Below the pieces are notes generated by a model. That model searched no databases and was not told where the DNA came from. It was given only the letters and a program-made list of their open reading frames with translations. This document shows, in pieces, positions 61,457 through 64,000 of a stretch of DNA of 64,000 bases. Within the stretch, counting starts at the first letter, position 1. Each line of letters starts with the position of its first letter. The DNA is from Lachnospiraceae bacterium UBA3732 (GTDB lineage: Bacteria > Bacillota > Clostridia > Lachnospirales > Lachnospiraceae): assembly GCA_002372545.1 (NCBI GenBank), contig DFHD01000080.1, forward strand, positions 30,605-94,604, in the 5' to 3' direction. A program made the translations under genes and the position numbers.

Positions 61457-61978
61457 CTACATGCCCGGGATCAGCCGGACGATCATCCTTTTGGATTCCA
61501 GATCCACATCCTTGACAAATTCACCGATTGCCGGCACAAGGTGTTCCTCTCCGGTATCCTTATTCCGGATCACCAGAACCGGATCCCTGCCGGTGAGGTA
61601 GGTATCCTCCACGATCCCGACCGGATTCCCCTCCGGATCCGAGACCGTCATGCCGATGGTGTCTGCCAGAAAATATTCATCCTCAGCAGGCGGTTTTGCC
61701 TGCTCACGGAGAATATAGAGCTCTTTTCCGCGGAATTTTTCCGCCTCATTCCTGTCCGGAATGCACGAAAGCCCGAGGACTGCCATCCCCTTGATCAGCT
61801 TTACACTCTGAATATCCGTCTCATGGAGACCATCCTTTTCCCGGATATACAGATGATCCAGCTGACGAAACCACTGCAGATCATCCAGAAGGGGATAAAC
61901 CCGGACCTCTCCCTGTATTCCCTGCGGAGCAGTGATCGTCCCGATATGAAAATAACCTTCGATCATTTTCTCTTCCAT
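61457..61978 (-). CDS. rimM: 16S rRNA processing/maturation protein RimM
   Basis: 173 residues: N-terminal RimM beta-barrel (IGTITAPQGIQGEVRVYPL) and C-terminal PRC-barrel (EYFLADTIGMTVSDPEG, DPVLVIRN, LVPAIGEFVKDVD). It binds ribosomal protein uS19 during 30S assembly. Upstream of trmD by 10 bp, as usual. Confidence 0.95.
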   Translation of the reverse strand: MEEKMIEGYFHIGTITAPQGIQGEVRVYPLLDDLQWFRQLDHLYIREKDGLHETDIQSVKLIKGMAVLGLSCIPDRNEAEKFRGKELYILREQAKPPAEDEYFLADTIGMTVSDPEGNPVGIVEDTYLTGRDPVLVIRNKDTGEEHLVPAIGEFVKDVDLESKRMIVRLIPGM

Positions 61979-62074
61979 TTTCGATCCTTTTCGGTTTCTG
62001 AAAGTGTTTCAGGAAAGTTTCAGCGGTAAATTTGCAGAAAACACGGAAAGCCGTGGAGATCCACGGCATCCCGG

Positions 62075-62302
62075 TTATTTGATATCTACGATCACTCTTT
62101 TATCGGTCTTGGTTGCGGCCGCCTTCACAACGGTACGGATCGCTTTGGCGATCCTTCCGCCTTTACCGATTACCTTGCCCATATCCTCAGGGGCAACCTT
62201 AAGCTCCAGACGAATGTTCTCATCGTCCGTCTCTTCTGTTACCACAACCTGATCCGGCTGATCTACAAGAGATTTCGCAATAAATGTAATCAGCTCTTTC
62301 AT
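62075..62302 (-). CDS. khpA: KH-domain RNA-binding protein KhpA
   Basis: 75 residues, almost all one KH domain: the GKVIGKGGRIAKAIRT loop is the GxxG RNA-binding motif. KhpA-type proteins act with KhpB/Jag in RNA regulation and cell elongation in Gram-positives. GGAGG upstream. Between rpsP and rimM as in other Firmicutes. Confidence 0.95.
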   Translation of the reverse strand: MKELITFIAKSLVDQPDQVVVTEETDDENIRLELKVAPEDMGKVIGKGGRIAKAIRTVVKAAATKTDKRVIVDIK

Positions 62303-62320
62303 TGACTATTTCCTCCGGCC

Positions 62321-62566
62321 TTATTTCTCAACGCCAGCCTGCTTCAGAAGTCTAGCAACTGTCTCTGTGGGCTGTGCGCCGTTAGCGATCCACTTCTTAG
62401 CCGCTTCAGCGTCTACCTGGAAAAGACTGGGCTCCTGGTTGGGATCATATGTACCGATCTGGTCGATCACTGCGCCATCTCTGGGTGCGCGGGAATCTGC
62501 AACTACCACACGGTATACCGGATGCTTCTTGTAACCGAGTCTCTTTAATCTGATCTTTACTGCCAT
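62321..62566 (-). CDS. rpsP: 30S ribosomal protein bS16
   Basis: 81 residues, full length. [19 protein letters not shown] at the N-terminus and IDQIGTYDP are characteristic. AGGAGG precedes the ATG. Gap to khpA 18 bp; ffh lies 73 bp upstream. Confidence 0.97.
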   Translation of the reverse strand: MAVKIRLKRLGYKKHPVYRVVVADSRAPRDGAVIDQIGTYDPNQEPSLFQVDAEAAKKWIANGAQPTETVARLLKQAGVEK

Positions 62567-62639
62567 TTTAAGGTTCCTCCTGCCTTATGAAAAAATAATG
62601 ATTTATATTGGATCATGCATAACATGATTCTTGCATAAT

Positions 62640-63977
62640 TTAGAATCCGAAGGGCAGCTTGAAGCGTCCCTTCTTCTTTCCCTTCATCATACCGGACATC
62701 TTCTTCATCATCTTCCGGGATTCCTCAAACTGCTTGATGAACCGGTTCACCTCCGAGATATCCACACCGGCGCCTCTGGCGATCCGGGTCTTACGGCTGA
62801 CGTTTATGAGTTCCGGATGAGAACGCTCCTCCGGGGTCATGGAAAGGATAATGGCCTTGGGACGCTCTGCAGCGTTCTCATCGATCTCCACATCCTTCAT
62901 CTTGCTGCCCATGCCCAGCATATCGATAATGCTGCTCATGCCGCCGAGCTGCTTCATCTGCTCGAGCTGGTCCAGGAAATCGTTAAAATCAAAGCTGGCC
63001 TTCCGGAGCTTTTCCTCCATCTCCGCCGCTTTTTCTTCATCGATCGCGGCCTGGGCTTTTTCGATCAGAGTTTCCACATCGCCCATGCCCAGGATTCGGC
63101 TGGTCATCCGGTCCGGATAAAAGGGTTCGAGATCTGTCAGTTTTTCGCCCATTCCGGCATACAGGATCGGCTTACCTGTGACAGCCCTGATAGAAAGAGC
63201 CGCACCGCCTCTTGTATCGCCGTCCAGCTTTGTCAGGATCACGCCGTCAATACCGATCTTCTCCTGGAAGGTGGAAGCTACATTTACCGCATCCTGACCG
63301 GTCATGGAATCCACTGTCAGGATCGTATAATGCACATCAACAGCATTTTTGATCTCCTGCAGCTCCTCCATCATGCCTTCGTCGATATGCAGACGGCCCG
63401 CAGTATCGATGAACAGCATATTGATGCCGCTTTTTTCCGCATGCGCAATGGCCGCCTTCACTATATCCACTGGCTTATGCTCGGTACCCATGGAAAATAC
63501 GGGAACGCCTACCTTGTCTCCATTGGTCTGCAGCTGCTGGATCGCGGCCGGCCTGTAAATATCGCAGGCAACAAGGAGAGGCTTCTTTCCCTTGGATTTC
63601 CACTGGGACGCCAGCTTGGCTACCGTAGTTGTCTTACCTGCGCCCTGAAGACCGCACATCATAATGATGGTCAGCTTTCCATCGGGCTGGGGCTGGATCT
63701 CCGTGATCTCGGAACCAAGAAGCCTTACCATCTCGTCCCGGACGATCTTGATGACCATCTGGCCCGGATTCAGGCCCTTCATAACATCCTCGCCCACTGC
63801 CTGGTCGGATACCGTCTTAACGAAGTTTTTCACCACTTTGAAGTTAACGTCCGCTTCGAGAAGGGCACGTTTAACCTCTTTCATGGCCTCCTTAACGTCA
63901 TCCTCTGTCAGAGCACCCTTGCCCCGCAGCTTTTTGAAGACATTTTGTAATTTATCACCCAGGCTTTCAAATGCCAT
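62640..63977 (-). CDS. ffh: Signal recognition particle protein Ffh
   Basis: 445 residues: N domain, G domain with GLQGAGKTTTVAKLA, DTAGRL and TKLDGDTRGG, and a C-terminal M domain rich in Met that binds 4.5S RNA and signal sequences. SRP targets membrane and exported proteins cotranslationally to FtsY. The ATG at 63977 has GGAGG upstream; the next upstream gene is outside the window. Confidence 0.97.
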   Translation of the reverse strand: MAFESLGDKLQNVFKKLRGKGALTEDDVKEAMKEVKRALLEADVNFKVVKNFVKTVSDQAVGEDVMKGLNPGQMVIKIVRDEMVRLLGSEITEIQPQPDGKLTIIMMCGLQGAGKTTTVAKLASQWKSKGKKPLLVACDIYRPAAIQQLQTNGDKVGVPVFSMGTEHKPVDIVKAAIAHAEKSGINMLFIDTAGRLHIDEGMMEELQEIKNAVDVHYTILTVDSMTGQDAVNVASTFQEKIGIDGVILTKLDGDTRGGAALSIRAVTGKPILYAGMGEKLTDLEPFYPDRMTSRILGMGDVETLIEKAQAAIDEEKAAEMEEKLRKASFDFNDFLDQLEQMKQLGGMSSIIDMLGMGSKMKDVEIDENAAERPKAIILSMTPEERSHPELINVSRKTRIARGAGVDISEVNRFIKQFEESRKMMKKMSGMMKGKKKGRFKLPFGF

Positions 63978-64000
63978 AGACTCTTATCCTCCACTAATTC

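Noticed and set aside
62612..62628. Possible leader structure between ffh and rpsP
   Set aside because: Only a 6-bp hairpin with a 5-nt loop, without a T-run or a known ribosomal-protein leader pattern.

Overview
The window reads as chromosome of an anaerobic, endospore-lineage Firmicute, most likely a member of the Lachnospiraceae (Clostridia). The basis is the combination of SepF/DivIVA division genes, a GerW-type sporulation protein, RecU, KhpA-rpsP-ffh synteny, S-layer-homology (SLH) surface proteins, a giant 2-hydroxyacyl-CoA-dehydratase-activase protein, and frequent strong AGGAGG ribosome sites with some GTG/TTG starts. Base composition is near half GC and even. I see no phage, insertion sequence, integrase, CRISPR array or rRNA. 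Nearly all genes lie on the minus strand; the plus strand carries only one tRNA-Leu and the 1413-residue activase.

Reading along the minus strand (right to left): 64.0-57.9 kb is the SRP/ribosome-maturation block ffh-rpsP-khpA-rimM-trmD, followed not by rplS but by a small lipoprotein and a two-component system. 57.8-55.8 kb holds a small protein, hisH, hisF and a GNAT acetyltransferase, closed by a terminator. 55.6-46.8 kb is a carbohydrate locus: a TetR-type regulator with paired operator-like sites, a GH2 beta-galactosidase, an unfamiliar GT-B glycosyltransferase-like protein, a GPH sugar symporter and a GH36 alpha-galactosidase. 46.7-36.0 kb contains two secreted SLH proteins flanking the plus-strand activase, with a divergent double promoter and a bidirectional terminator.

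35.7-31.6 kb is a run of poorly known genes (rhomboid-like membrane protein without the protease serine motif, two unknown proteins, DUF2953, GerW) preceded by an intriguing leader region. The tRNA-Leu and galE are divergent, and their shared intergenic region carries two kinds of short tandem repeat. 31.2-27.2 kb is galE, a TPR protein, an RsmF-like methyltransferase and a membrane protein. 27.1-15.1 kb is an RNA-modification/DNA-repair train: a pseudouridine synthase (preceded by a 12-bp tandem repeat), recU, nadE, miaB, mutS, mutL, miaA and a PLP protein of the aluminium-resistance/methionine gamma-lyase-like family.

15.0-0 kb is one tightly packed envelope and division train beginning at a clear promoter: radC-mreC-mreD-PBP2-rodA-mgsA-like-DD-carboxypeptidase-HlyD-like-yggS-sepF-divIVA-aroB-lspA-rluD-EF-G-like. 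Spacings never exceed about 50 bp. mreB and minCDE, often found here in relatives, are absent, and the MgsA-like protein lacks the proposed catalytic aspartate. No stretch above 300 bp is gene-free. I did not find a convincing new defence or mobile system; the best leads are the divergent MgsA, the twin-operator sugar locus with the unknown GT-B protein, the rhomboid-like cluster and its leader, the eight-repeat SLH protein, and the tandem repeats in regulatory DNA.
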